The notes under the pieces: model-generated
What the model was told of the DNA's origin: nothing
The model's input: only the letters and a program-made list of their open reading frames with translations
The model's database searches: none
Shown: positions 8,348-16,182 of the stretch, piece by piece
Position numbering within the stretch: the stretch's first letter is position 1
How the letters are laid out: each line of letters starts with the position of its first letter
IMG/VR virus record: IMGVR_UViG_3300025853_000551
Coordinates: 1-26,431 of that record
Direction: 5' to 3' (one strand)
Source: a virus
Length of the DNA stretch: 26,431 bases
Position numbers and translations under genes: made by a program

Positions 8348-8620
8348 ATGTTTGAATTTATTGCACAAGCCGTTATGGGTGGCATAATGAGCGGCGGTAA
8401 AAGCGACAGGCAACAGCAAGTTATGCGGGAACCACAACGCGTAAACTTAACGCGTTACATGCGGCCTACTGGTCGTAGAAGCAGTGGTGCGCGGCGTAGC
8501 ACAGCGGCTTCTGTAACAACGGCATCTCCTCATATTGGAAATAGCCAATATACTGCGCAACTACGCGGAATGTTGCGTGACCAATTAAGTACAAAGCAAG
8601 CAACAACTCCAAAGGCATAG
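8348..8620 (+). CDS. Small basic hypothetical protein, probable virion component
   Basis: 90 residues. The first 16 residues (MFEFIAQAVMGGIMSG) are moderately hydrophobic and glycine-rich, similar in style to N-termini of phage structural proteins; the middle is strongly basic (RYMRPTGRRSSGARRS). The gene lies in a run of virion genes on the same strand, eight bases after the 585-residue protein gene, with TAGGT as a weak ribosome site. No family recognised. A nucleic-acid-contacting or core-associated virion role is plausible from charge and position only. Confidence 0.65.
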   Translation: MFEFIAQAVMGGIMSGGKSDRQQQVMREPQRVNLTRYMRPTGRRSSGARRSTAASVTTASPHIGNSQYTAQLRGMLRDQLSTKQATTPKA

Positions 8621-8622
8621 AT

Positions 8623-9153
8623 ATGTTAGAACTTCCTGAGAATCTTACACTTCCATCAGGACGGGAAAAGTCCCGTTTTGACACAGCTATTCCTGGTCAA
8701 TCTTTGACCAAGGCGCCTAAGTCTTACCCTTGGGATAGCCCTCCGCAATTTACGGATGCTGACAGTATTGTAGAATTCTACATGGACAGATTTAATCAAG
8801 AAGAAGTCTTGTTTAATTTGTTTGCTATGCTTGAAGCAAAAGTTCCCGTAACTAAAATTATTGATGCTATGCTGCTTCATGGGTTCTCAGAAGGCTTGTA
8901 CACACCTGACTTAGCTATACTTGTAGCTGAAGATTTGACAATGATTATTATGCTTATAGCTGAAGAAGCTGGCATAGATTATGTAACTGGCGCTAAAGAT
9001 AATACCATGCGAGCGCTAAAACAAGCCACAAAGTTAAAAGAAGCTTTAGTAGAGCGTGAAGAAATGTTTATGCCACAGGTAGAAGAAAAACTAGAAGAAT
9101 TGCGCGCAGAACGTAAGGGGTCTGGCCTAATGAGCCCAATGGAGACTGAATAA
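8623..9153 (+). CDS. Conserved-type phage structural protein, 176 residues
   Basis: The N-terminal part holds a proline-rich stretch (IPGQSLTKAPKSYPWDSPP, about residues 23-41) that I recall as a conserved signature of a virion-associated protein in many marine T7-like and pelagiphage genomes. The rest is predicted helical with an amphipathic hydrophobic segment (DLAILVAEDLTMIIMLIAEE, about 95-115) and a charged C-terminal helix (QVEEKLEELRAERK). Function unknown. It starts two bases after the previous stop and its own stop overlaps the next ATG (TAATG), so it is part of the same translation-coupled virion operon. Confidence 0.72.
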   Translation: MLELPENLTLPSGREKSRFDTAIPGQSLTKAPKSYPWDSPPQFTDADSIVEFYMDRFNQEEVLFNLFAMLEAKVPVTKIIDAMLLHGFSEGLYTPDLAILVAEDLTMIIMLIAEEAGIDYVTGAKDNTMRALKQATKLKEALVEREEMFMPQVEEKLEELRAERKGSGLMSPMETE

Positions 9154-11555
9154 TGGCAGGTTTGATGAGTGGAATTATTCGTGGCGGTTTAGATACTGCT
9201 ACCGATATTATTCAAACTGGGCTGAAACAAGGCCAGAAGAATATTGAAGATGATGTAAAAGGTTTTGGTGCTAAATTCAAAGACTATCAAAACAAGCAAA
9301 GCGTGTTTGAAGCTGAGTCTGCGACGATTAAAGAAACGGCTGCTGCATTGGCGGCACAAGATGATGAGTTTCTTAAAAACTTAAGTCCGTCCCAATTAGA
9401 GGGCGTGGCACAAACATTGCTGACGTATTCTGGGCAGAAAACGACGGCATCTGCTATGGAATTCTTTACTAAAAATCGCGATAAGCTAAACGTTAAGCCT
9501 GTTCAGCCTACAACTGAAACAGCTGTTACACCTACAGATGCACAGACAACTGCGGCTATGGAACAGCCTGCGTCTGCGCCTGCAACTACAGATGACAGGT
9601 CATTCCTTGAAGTAGTATTCGGCGGGATGCCTGCCGAAAAAAGAAAAAGCGAAGTTGCTAAACGCCTCGGCATTTCTGTAGAAGAATATGATACTGTGAT
9701 GGCAGGCAAAGTGCCTACGCGTGCGCCGTCTACTATGCAAATTGGTATTGGACAAGACGACAAATATGAAAAAATTATTGATGGACGCCAAGAAAAAGTT
9801 TTGAGTGCTATTAGTAAGCAAGCTTTCTTACGTATGGAAAACATAGAAATGCCAGATGGTACTAAAGTAACTGGTAAAGCCTTTGCTAGCAGCATGCTTC
9901 GTGCTTATGAAGATTATAAGGTTCATGGTGGGGATGGCGCTGCGCTAGCTAAAATGCAAAACTTTGCACTGACACTTACTATGCCGCCAGACCTAAAAGA
10001 TTTCTTTAAAAATCATCACGGTAAAGCCATTGATGCTATCTCTGCCGGTGTATCCAATTCTGCAATTCCACAAAAACAACGCGAAAGACTTGCTACTATT
10101 TCTCAAGAATTAACAGACCACATGTTCAATGCAGTTAGTGTTCCAGGATATGCCACGCAAGAAGGTAATGCGTCTAAAGTACAAGCCTTGGTTATTGAAG
10201 GCAGAAAGCTTTTAGCTTCAGAAGTTAAAGATGGAAAAACTAAGCCATATGATGTAGAAATTATTGAAAAATCTATCGACAATATTCTTACTAGAGCTAA
10301 CTCTACAAGTAGCACTGCTCCTCAACTAAAGCCAGAATATGCTGAGCAAGTGTTTGGTCTCCGCTCTAAACTTGTAGAAGCCCGTAACTCTGAAGACCCT
10401 GTAGCTTCTATAAAAGCGCTAGCGGATGAAGTTAGAGATTTAAGTGTGAGTGCATTTACAGCGGCACCAAATACTCCTAATGCAACAGAAGTAAAACTTA
10501 CTAATACCATAAATATGCTGAGAGATATGCCCAGATTTAAAAATAAATCTGATGAAGAGCTTACAGAAATTGCAGGCAAATATCTTGCTCTTAATCCTAA
10601 CGGGCCGCAAAAAGATAAAGCAGGGCGCGTATTTGTTATAATGCCGACGCCTAATGGGCCAGTAAGTGTACCTGTTGGCACAGAAACAGGCGAGGGATAT
10701 GTTGCTTCTCTTACGCCAGACCAAGAAGTTGAGTATCGCACTAAAATTAAAGATAATTCAAGAAGCTTGAATTTGTATGCGGAACTAACAGATACTGTTG
10801 CCGAGAATCCGCTTGTATACACAGCTTTTGGTAAAATGGCGGTACGCGGTGCTACATATGCTGATATTGCAGGCGAATTAACTGGTACAAATATTGGGCA
10901 AGCATACAGCAGATACTTTAACATCCCGCAAAATGCTGAAGCGCAAAGACGCGCAATTGAACTTGTAGGCACAGCTAAAGATAGGCTGTTTGATGACCCA
11001 CGACTTTCTGACCAAGACTTGCGCCTTGTGTTGCAATACATTGCGGTTATTGAGCAAGGCGGTTTAGGCACTGGCGCTACTCAATCAATCGCTGCTTTGC
11101 AAGGTCTGCAGATGGCATTGCTTAAAGATACCGCGTCTCGTATGTACTCTCTATCCGGTAATAAAATGCCGGTATTGCCAAAGGCTACAAGAGCAGGCGG
11201 CGAGCTTGATTTCTATGATGATAACGGGCAATTTATCGACAAAGACGCGCTTGCATCACGGCTATTCTTGCAAACAGCTTCCGCATACAAATTTAATGTC
11301 CAGCCGCTTAGTGTCGTAGCTAATATGCCAGCTAATGAACAGCAGCTGTATCTTGCTAAGCACGACATGATTCAAAACATGGTTGAGAGCGCTTTACATG
11401 ATATTGTAACATATGAAGCACTAGGCGTTGATAGGCTTACAGCACCGTCTAACCTGATGTCTATGGGCGAGGTTAATAACGGTATCATGAACATCGACGG
11501 AACAGATTATAGAGTACAAGCTCTAGAAGATGTAAAACGCTCCAGAGGTATTTAA
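9153..11555 (+). CDS. Large internal virion/ejection-type protein, 800 residues
   Basis: Starts with MAGLMSGIIRGGLDTATDII, a glycine-rich amphipathic beginning, followed by predicted helical and coiled sequence (KNIEDDVKGFGAKFKDYQNK). Residues about 110-145 are a Pro/Thr/Ala linker. The remainder is a mix of long helices with no recognised catalytic motif. Length and place directly before a still larger protein match the pairing of T7 gp15 (747) and gp16 (1318), which form part of the transperiplasmic DNA-ejection conduit; I infer an equivalent role without visible sequence homology. Both ends overlap neighbours by one base (TAATG at each), indicating coupled translation and possibly fixed stoichiometry. 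Confidence 0.65.
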   Translation: MAGLMSGIIRGGLDTATDIIQTGLKQGQKNIEDDVKGFGAKFKDYQNKQSVFEAESATIKETAAALAAQDDEFLKNLSPSQLEGVAQTLLTYSGQKTTASAMEFFTKNRDKLNVKPVQPTTETAVTPTDAQTTAAMEQPASAPATTDDRSFLEVVFGGMPAEKRKSEVAKRLGISVEEYDTVMAGKVPTRAPSTMQIGIGQDDKYEKIIDGRQEKVLSAISKQAFLRMENIEMPDGTKVTGKAFASSMLRAYEDYKVHGGDGAALAKMQNFALTLTMPPDLKDFFKNHHGKAIDAISAGVSNSAIPQKQRERLATISQELTDHMFNAVSVPGYATQEGNASKVQALVIEGRKLLASEVKDGKTKPYDVEIIEKSIDNILTRANSTSSTAPQLKPEYAEQVFGLRSKLVEARNSEDPVASIKALADEVRDLSVSAFTAAPNTPNATEVKLTNTINMLRDMPRFKNKSDEELTEIAGKYLALNPNGPQKDKAGRVFVIMPTPNGPVSVPVGTETGEGYVASLTPDQEVEYRTKIKDNSRSLNLYAELTDTVAENPLVYTAFGKMAVRGATYADIAGELTGTNIGQAYSRYFNIPQNAEAQRRAIELVGTAKDRLFDDPRLSDQDLRLVLQYIAVIEQGGLGTGATQSIAALQGLQMALLKDTASRMYSLSGNKMPVLPKATRAGGELDFYDDNGQFIDKDALASRLFLQTASAYKFNVQPLSVVANMPANEQQLYLAKHDMIQNMVESALHDIVTYEALGVDRLTAPSNLMSMGEVNNGIMNIDGTDYRVQALEDVKRSRGI

Positions 11556-14500
11556 TGGCTAATCTAGCACAACAGATGCAGAACAAAGGGTTTAACCCTG
11601 CGCCTGCACCCGCAACAACTCCAACACAACCAGAAGAAGATAAGTATAATCTTCCCGGCCCTATCGAAATTTACCCCGGTGTTACGTTTGACCCGCAGGT
11701 AGCTAAGGATGAACCGGAAGAAAATTACTTATTTGGTTTGTTCAAAGGCCCATCTGCAAAAGCATACACCCCAACTACCCCAGCAATGCGTGCTCAGTCC
11801 GAGCAAGCTTTTGAAGCTGCTCGTATGGAACGTCTTACGCCAAAAGCGCAGGAATATGGCGTAAATGTAAATCCGTACGGAACGCAAATTTCTGACTTAA
11901 TTAGGCAAAAAGCCCCAGAAGGAATGTTTGAGGGGCAGTCCCAATTGTACCTTGCTGATACTGATGAACAGTATATGAATGCAATGGAAAATATATTTGG
12001 CGAAGGCAACGTCCGTATGATTAAGGACGAAGGCCCGAAAGTAAGTATGTTTGACGCTACAAACTATATCTCTGTAAAAGACGATACCGGCGAATGGACA
12101 GACTTTGCGCCTGCGTCTACTAGCTTTAAGGACTATGCCGAACGCGTAGCGCCGGGGCTTATTGCTGAAGTTGGTGCATCTACTGCTATTGTTCCTGCAG
12201 CTTTTGCTACTAGCACAGCTGTATCCGCTGTTACAGGCCCGTTTGCTTTAGTACTAGGCCCAGCAACATTTGTATATACCCTGTATGCTGGCGGCAAAGG
12301 AATAGAAGCTGGAAGACAATATCTGCAAGATGAACTTGGACTTAACGACCAAGAAGCTATTGATTTTTCTGGATACTTAGATGCGGCGTACAAAATTGGT
12401 GTTCCTCAGATTGAGGGCATGACAATAGATAAGCGTACCCCTGCTGAGACACAGCGTGAAGTATCTGGAATTTTAGAAATGGCGTTTGCCACAATTCCAG
12501 GGCTTGCTGATAAAATGAAGTTAGCTATTGGGCGGGTGCGTAGCAGTGGCAAAATTGGCCCGACTACATATGAATCTGCTGTTAGCGCAACTAAAACTGT
12601 TGAAGCCACTATGCCAGGCGGCGCTATGGATATAGGCGTACCGCTGGAAAACTTGATGCTTCAACAAATTACGCCAAATAAAATTGTTGAACGCCTCGGC
12701 AAACTTACTGAACAAACTTCTTTAGTCATACCCCTCAAGGTACGTGAGCAGATGCAGTCTGCTGTTGCGTATTTGAAGCAGTTTGGGCAAAACGTAGGGC
12801 AAGGCGACTTCACTAAGTTTCGTAACGAAGTTGCAAGCATTGGGCAGACATTGCAATCTGTAAAGAATGCTCCTAACCCAGACGAAGTTGTTAAAGACCT
12901 GACCACTATAGGCGAAAATTTAGGCACATTAGATGATTTGTTTTTACGTCTACGCGGTATTGAAGCACGTGGACTATATAATAACGTCTTTGATAAAGTT
13001 AAAACTTCCTCGTATGACTTAGATAAAATACGCGCACTTCTTCCTGAAGGCACTAGAACTATTATTCCGACTACCCCTGCCGGTGCTACGCGCACAAGTA
13101 AAGACAAAGTAGCTGGTGCCGTACCTCCGCCTAAACGTGGGGAACGCCTTGTTGATGATTTAATTACTGACTTAATGAATCTTGGCCGTGTGCAAAAAGA
13201 TGGTACACGAGTTATGACACCAGCACAGGTAAAAGCAGCAGTAAAAGACTTTACTGAAAAGAACCCTGGGTTTGAGTTTGACCCTAAAAACCTAGATAGC
13301 CCAGCAAAGATACTACATTTGTATGCGTCTCGCTTTGGCCAACTTGCGCGTGATAATTTCAGCACAGCAGGAACAACACCAGACAGTGCACAATTCAGAC
13401 AAGCAATGGAAATACGGAATGCTTTGCTTGATTTGATTGGCAATCCTACAAAACCTGTAGCAGGAGTTGCAGATGACTTGGCTACAGCTAATTCATTTTA
13501 CAAAGAAACGTTTGATTTATCTAGCACAGAAGCTCAAATTGCTGCGCGTAACTCACGCCGCGGTGCTATCAAGGGCGAACCTGCTGTATTGCCAGAAACT
13601 CTGGCTACAACTCCTACAGCTGGTGGTCGTGTAGCCCCAGGCACTATTACTATGGAAAACATCAACGCACAAGAAAAGTATGTGCGTGATTTCTTAAACA
13701 ATCCAGCTAACGTAGAAAAAATTACGGCTGATACTGCTGAAAAATTTGAAGTTGCAGGAGGAGCAGCACAACAACTCAAAGACTATTTTGCAAACACAAT
13801 TTCTAGCAAATTAGCTCGTGCTACTCCTACAGACCCTGCTGATGTAGTTGGTGCTAATGAAGTTATTAAGTTTCTTGATTCATTTGAGCCAAGACAGTTA
13901 CGTGCTCTGGGAATTGACGAAGCAACAGAAGCACAAATTCGTAACGACGCAACTTTAATAGCTAACCTTCAAAGAGGTGGTGCAGTAGAGCAAGTGCTAG
14001 GAGCGCCGGCGCGAAGCACTATGGCAGAACAATTTGAAACTATATTGCGCGGTGATACAGCACAAGTACGCACAGGATTTAATGAATTACTTAGCGTAGT
14101 AAGAAGAGCGGCAACGCCAGAAGCAAAAGATGCCGCAAAGGAAAATCTACGCCAAGGGCTACTAAACCACATAATTTCTCCTCAAAGCGGAGTCCTCAAA
14201 CAATTGTCTTCTAACTCTGCATATGGAGAAGTAGGACAATACACAATTGATGTACCTTCTTTGCAAAAAGTAATTGAACAGCTTAACAAAGTTAATGCTT
14301 TCGACGATATCCTAACAGCACAAGATAAACAAGTACTAGATGGTATCGCTGAGTATGCTGGCGTAGTAGCAAAACGTGGCGAAGATGCAGGTTCTGCTCT
14401 TGCTGGTGCGCAGATTATCGGTGAGATGTTTACGTTAGACCCAAGTAAATTTGTGGCTGGATTAGCTAGACTAGGTTCGCAAGCTCGTATTGCACGATTG

Positions 14501-14749
14501 TTTGCTAACGAAGAGTTTGTAAAAGCTGCTACAGGGATTGGCAAACCAATGTCTACTGCTGAAAAGCTTCGTACTATGTTCTTCGGCAAAGGTACTATGG
14601 GCACCATAGCTGCGCGTATTGCTATGGAAGAAATGGGATTTCGTGAGTCAGATGACGAGCAAACAAATAGGATGCTACAACAAAGTGCAGCATCCTCGGC
14701 TCTTGGTAGAAGATTACAACGGTACCAGAACGCACCTACGACACCTTAA
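11555..14749 (+). CDS. Giant virion/ejection-type protein, 1064 residues
   Basis: The longest gene in the window and the last of the + strand arm. Residues 1-30 are Pro/Ala/Thr-rich. Residues about 201-247 (GLIAEVGASTAIVPAAFATS onward) form a long Ala/Val/Gly-rich hydrophobic stretch that could insert into a membrane. The rest is predicted mostly helical. I looked for a lytic transglycosylase or lysozyme motif, as in T7 gp16, and did not find one I can defend. The start overlaps the preceding stop by one base. The TAA at 14747-14749 overlaps the TAA of the convergent gene. DNA-ejection role inferred from size, hydrophobic stretch and order. Confidence 0.65.
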   Translation: MANLAQQMQNKGFNPAPAPATTPTQPEEDKYNLPGPIEIYPGVTFDPQVAKDEPEENYLFGLFKGPSAKAYTPTTPAMRAQSEQAFEAARMERLTPKAQEYGVNVNPYGTQISDLIRQKAPEGMFEGQSQLYLADTDEQYMNAMENIFGEGNVRMIKDEGPKVSMFDATNYISVKDDTGEWTDFAPASTSFKDYAERVAPGLIAEVGASTAIVPAAFATSTAVSAVTGPFALVLGPATFVYTLYAGGKGIEAGRQYLQDELGLNDQEAIDFSGYLDAAYKIGVPQIEGMTIDKRTPAETQREVSGILEMAFATIPGLADKMKLAIGRVRSSGKIGPTTYESAVSATKTVEATMPGGAMDIGVPLENLMLQQITPNKIVERLGKLTEQTSLVIPLKVREQMQSAVAYLKQFGQNVGQGDFTKFRNEVASIGQTLQSVKNAPNPDEVVKDLTTIGENLGTLDDLFLRLRGIEARGLYNNVFDKVKTSSYDLDKIRALLPEGTRTIIPTTPAGATRTSKDKVAGAVPPPKRGERLVDDLITDLMNLGRVQKDGTRVMTPAQVKAAVKDFTEKNPGFEFDPKNLDSPAKILHLYASRFGQLARDNFSTAGTTPDSAQFRQAMEIRNALLDLIGNPTKPVAGVADDLATANSFYKETFDLSSTEAQIAARNSRRGAIKGEPAVLPETLATTPTAGGRVAPGTITMENINAQEKYVRDFLNNPANVEKITADTAEKFEVAGGAAQQLKDYFANTISSKLARATPTDPADVVGANEVIKFLDSFEPRQLRALGIDEATEAQIRNDATLIANLQRGGAVEQVLGAPARSTMAEQFETILRGDTAQVRTGFNELLSVVRRAATPEAKDAAKENLRQGLLNHIISPQSGVLKQLSSNSAYGEVGQYTIDVPSLQKVIEQLNKVNAFDDILTAQDKQVLDGIAEYAGVVAKRGEDAGSALAGAQIIGEMFTLDPSKFVAGLARLGSQARIARLFANEEFVKAATGIGKPMSTAEKLRTMFFGKGTMGTIAARIAMEEMGFRESDDEQTNRMLQQSAASSALGRRLQRYQNAPTTP

Positions 14750-15054
14750 TTAAGTTTGTCTCCTACAATTTGCATATCTTCAATGCGCTGCCATAAGCTA
14801 TTAGCTTCGCGGCGCATTTTTTGTGAGCAATCTCTGATGTAGTTAAAGCTATCTCTACTAATTCTGTAATCATTTTCTTGGAGTACAGGAACAGCATGTG
14901 CTTCAATCATATCATTAACTAGCTCTTCCCAGGGATATTCGCTAAAGGAAGTCTCACAGTCATCTCCCGATATGGTTACACCGATACCGTGTTTCGTAAG
15001 ACTCATATGTACGTCTAGTTCACTGAGAACTGACAGGGTTTTTACTGCAGCCAT
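14746..15054 (-). CDS. Hypothetical protein, last gene of the minus-strand arm
   Basis: The protein is 102 residues from the ATG at 15054. A GTG two codons upstream (15060) is possible but would sit inside the ribosome site AAGGAG, so I chose the ATG (MAAVKTLSVLSELDVHMSLT). It reads as a small mixed alpha/beta protein with a helical C-terminus (FNYIRDCSQKMRREANSLWQ). No family recognised. Its first codons overlap the end of the upstream nuclease-like gene by 35 bases in another frame, and its stop overlaps the stop of the convergent virion gene, so any transcript past it runs into the opposite arm. Confidence 0.65.
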   Translation of the reverse strand: MAAVKTLSVLSELDVHMSLTKHGIGVTISGDDCETSFSEYPWEELVNDMIEAHAVPVLQENDYRISRDSFNYIRDCSQKMRREANSLWQRIEDMQIVGDKLN

Positions 15055-15469
15055 CTGCACTCCTTTGAAATGCTTTTATTACGTCAGTCGAAAACAATTT
15101 CTGTATATTTAACAAATACATTTTTGACGCATAGTTATCACCGCCACTAACGCTCTTCTTGTAATCTAGGTTATCTATAATACGTTTCAGTGCGTCTACA
15201 TTAAAGACGAGCGTGGCAAATACCTCGTCTCCGATACAAAGATTATGGAACCAGTAGTCAGATTCTGTAGCAGCGATGCCGCTAGGTTTGCCATAGGATT
15301 CGTATTCAATAGCAATGTTACCTGTTCGTGCCCACATATCTCGCTCTGATTTAACTTCAATCTTTTTGTTCTGAAGCATATCAGCAATAAGCTTTTCACG
15401 AACCTTGCCATACGACAAGTCTATATCAAACTTTTTTCTGTCCTGAACTGCTGGTTCCATATTTTTCAT
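15020..15469 (-). CDS. PD-(D/E)XK nuclease-like protein
   Basis: 149 residues. The core reads FDIDLSYGKVREKLIADML (helix with Glu25), then KIEVKSERDMWARTGNIAIE (E38-V-K40), then EYESYGKPSGIAATESDYWF. The E-x-K strand, and the G-K-P-S-G-I...D-Y-W signature that I recall from a widespread phage family related to restriction-type/Holliday-junction nucleases, suggest the PD-(D/E)XK fold. An upstream acidic metal ligand is not certain, so activity is not assured. Role might be host DNA breakdown or recombination. AAGGA lies eight to nine bases before the ATG; the start shares one base with the previous stop (TAATG). Confidence 0.6.
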   Translation of the reverse strand: MKNMEPAVQDRKKFDIDLSYGKVREKLIADMLQNKKIEVKSERDMWARTGNIAIEYESYGKPSGIAATESDYWFHNLCIGDEVFATLVFNVDALKRIIDNLDYKKSVSGGDNYASKMYLLNIQKLFSTDVIKAFQRSADGCSKNPVSSQ

Positions 15470-15705
15470 TAGGCACTTTCCTTAACTTCTTCTGTCACCT
15501 CGTCTTTAACGGTTGAAGAAGTCAGAGCACTAGAGAATGCGTTCTCTGCGGCCTGAAGCTGGTCTAGGTTAAATCTCGCTTCTGCAATCCTAGCCCGCAA
15601 ACTACGAACTTGATTAAGGTAATAAACTTGCGTTTCATCAAGTTCATCAACAAAGAATTCTTTGTCGTTAATTGTGATTGTATCACGTACAGTTTTTTCA
15701 GTCAT
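15469..15705 (-). CDS. Small coiled-coil protein, DUF6447-like
   Basis: 78 residues: a short beta region (TITINDKEFFVDELDETQ) followed by one long helix (YYLNQVRSLRARIAEARFNL... AENAFSSAL) and an acidic tail (VKDEVTEEVKESA). The ITI-D-x-K-E-F-x-V-D-E-L beginning with a coiled-coil following matches a very common small protein of marine phages that I remember as DUF6447; the assignment is by recall. Function unknown. It overlaps the upstream 45-residue gene by eight bases and the downstream gene by one, so it belongs to the translation-coupled chain after ribonucleotide reductase. Confidence 0.7.
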   Translation of the reverse strand: MTEKTVRDTITINDKEFFVDELDETQVYYLNQVRSLRARIAEARFNLDQLQAAENAFSSALTSSTVKDEVTEEVKESA

Positions 15706-15835
15706 TTTCTTTTGCCTTCTCTTTTAGTTTTTGCCATTCTTCATAGCTTGGGTGGCTACGTGGGGGGTTAAATTGTATAGAACCTTCGCGACGTTTCCAC
15801 ACCAGTTTCTGTGGTTTATCAGGTTTCTTTTTCAT
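15698..15835 (-). CDS. Tiny basic hypothetical protein, 45 residues
   Basis: ATG at 15835-15833, TGA at 15700-15698. The product begins MKKKPDKPQKLVWKRREGS and ends SYEEWQKLKEKAKEND; strongly basic with a Pro-rich middle (NPPRSHPS). It overlaps its upstream neighbour by 17 bases and its downstream neighbour by eight, the same pattern as the adjacent genes, which is the main support for it being real. No family recognised. Codon use and lack of stops in this frame across the exact gap between two other genes favour a gene over chance. Confidence 0.6.
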   Translation of the reverse strand: MKKKPDKPQKLVWKRREGSIQFNPPRSHPSYEEWQKLKEKAKEND

Positions 15836-15977
15836 GTGTTTCTAGCGTTCTTTGAATTACAGCAGATAATCCTTCTGAAATTAAAAGTTGCTTAGCTGTT
15901 TCATCACATTCAAAAACAACCTTTGCAGAACCGTCTTCATTTTCTACATAGTCTATTACAGTAACTCTACCAGACAT
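15819..15977 (-). CDS. Small hypothetical protein, 52 residues
   Basis: ATG at 15977-15975, TGA at 15821-15819. The product starts MSGRVTVIDYVENEDGSAKV, continues through a beta strand (VVFECDETAKQ) and a helix (LLISEGLSAVIQRTLETHE). The pattern of a strand-D/E-NEDGS-strand hairpin then helix is one I recall from many short phage proteins; role unknown. The start shares one base with the upstream stop (TAATG) and the end overlaps the 45-residue gene. The length is below usual gene-calling cutoffs, so it is easily missed. Confidence 0.65.
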   Translation of the reverse strand: MSGRVTVIDYVENEDGSAKVVFECDETAKQLLISEGLSAVIQRTLETHEKET

Positions 15978-16174
15978 TATCTATGTCCTTGTCGTTTTAG
16001 GTTGTCAAAGTACCCAGCATTGTACCCGCGTTGCCATTCCTTTCCTCGAAAGGACGATTCGCTATACGGATTTTCAATTGTGTGAAAGTACACTCGTTTA
16101 TTAGTTGTGACTTGCGTAAAGTTATAGAAAGCTCTACGCCCCTCATAGAAAAAACGGTCAGCTGCGTTAGCCAT
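15977..16174 (-). CDS. Small hypothetical protein with EWQRGYNAGYF motif
   Basis: 65 residues, preceded by a good ribosome site (AGGGGG) a few bases before the ATG, eight bases after the reductase stop. The protein is aromatic and basic (DRFFYEGRRAFYNFTQVTTN) with a C-terminal EWQRGYNAGYFDNLKR. The R-G-Y-x-A-G core faintly recalls ribosome modulation factor, but the similarity is too short to assign. It sits directly downstream of ribonucleotide reductase and probably shares its transcript. Function unknown. Confidence 0.65.
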   Translation of the reverse strand: MANAADRFFYEGRRAFYNFTQVTTNKRVYFHTIENPYSESSFRGKEWQRGYNAGYFDNLKRQGHR

Positions 16175-16182
16175 AATACCCC

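Noticed and set aside
10322-11071. 249-codon minus frame inside the 800-residue protein gene
   Set aside because: Same reasons: shadow composition, no ribosome site, opposite to a well-formed operon.
12661-13443. 260-codon minus frame inside the 1064-residue protein gene
   Set aside because: Composition is Ser/Leu/Pro/Cys-rich as expected for an antisense reading of a helical protein; no motif and no room in the operon on that strand.
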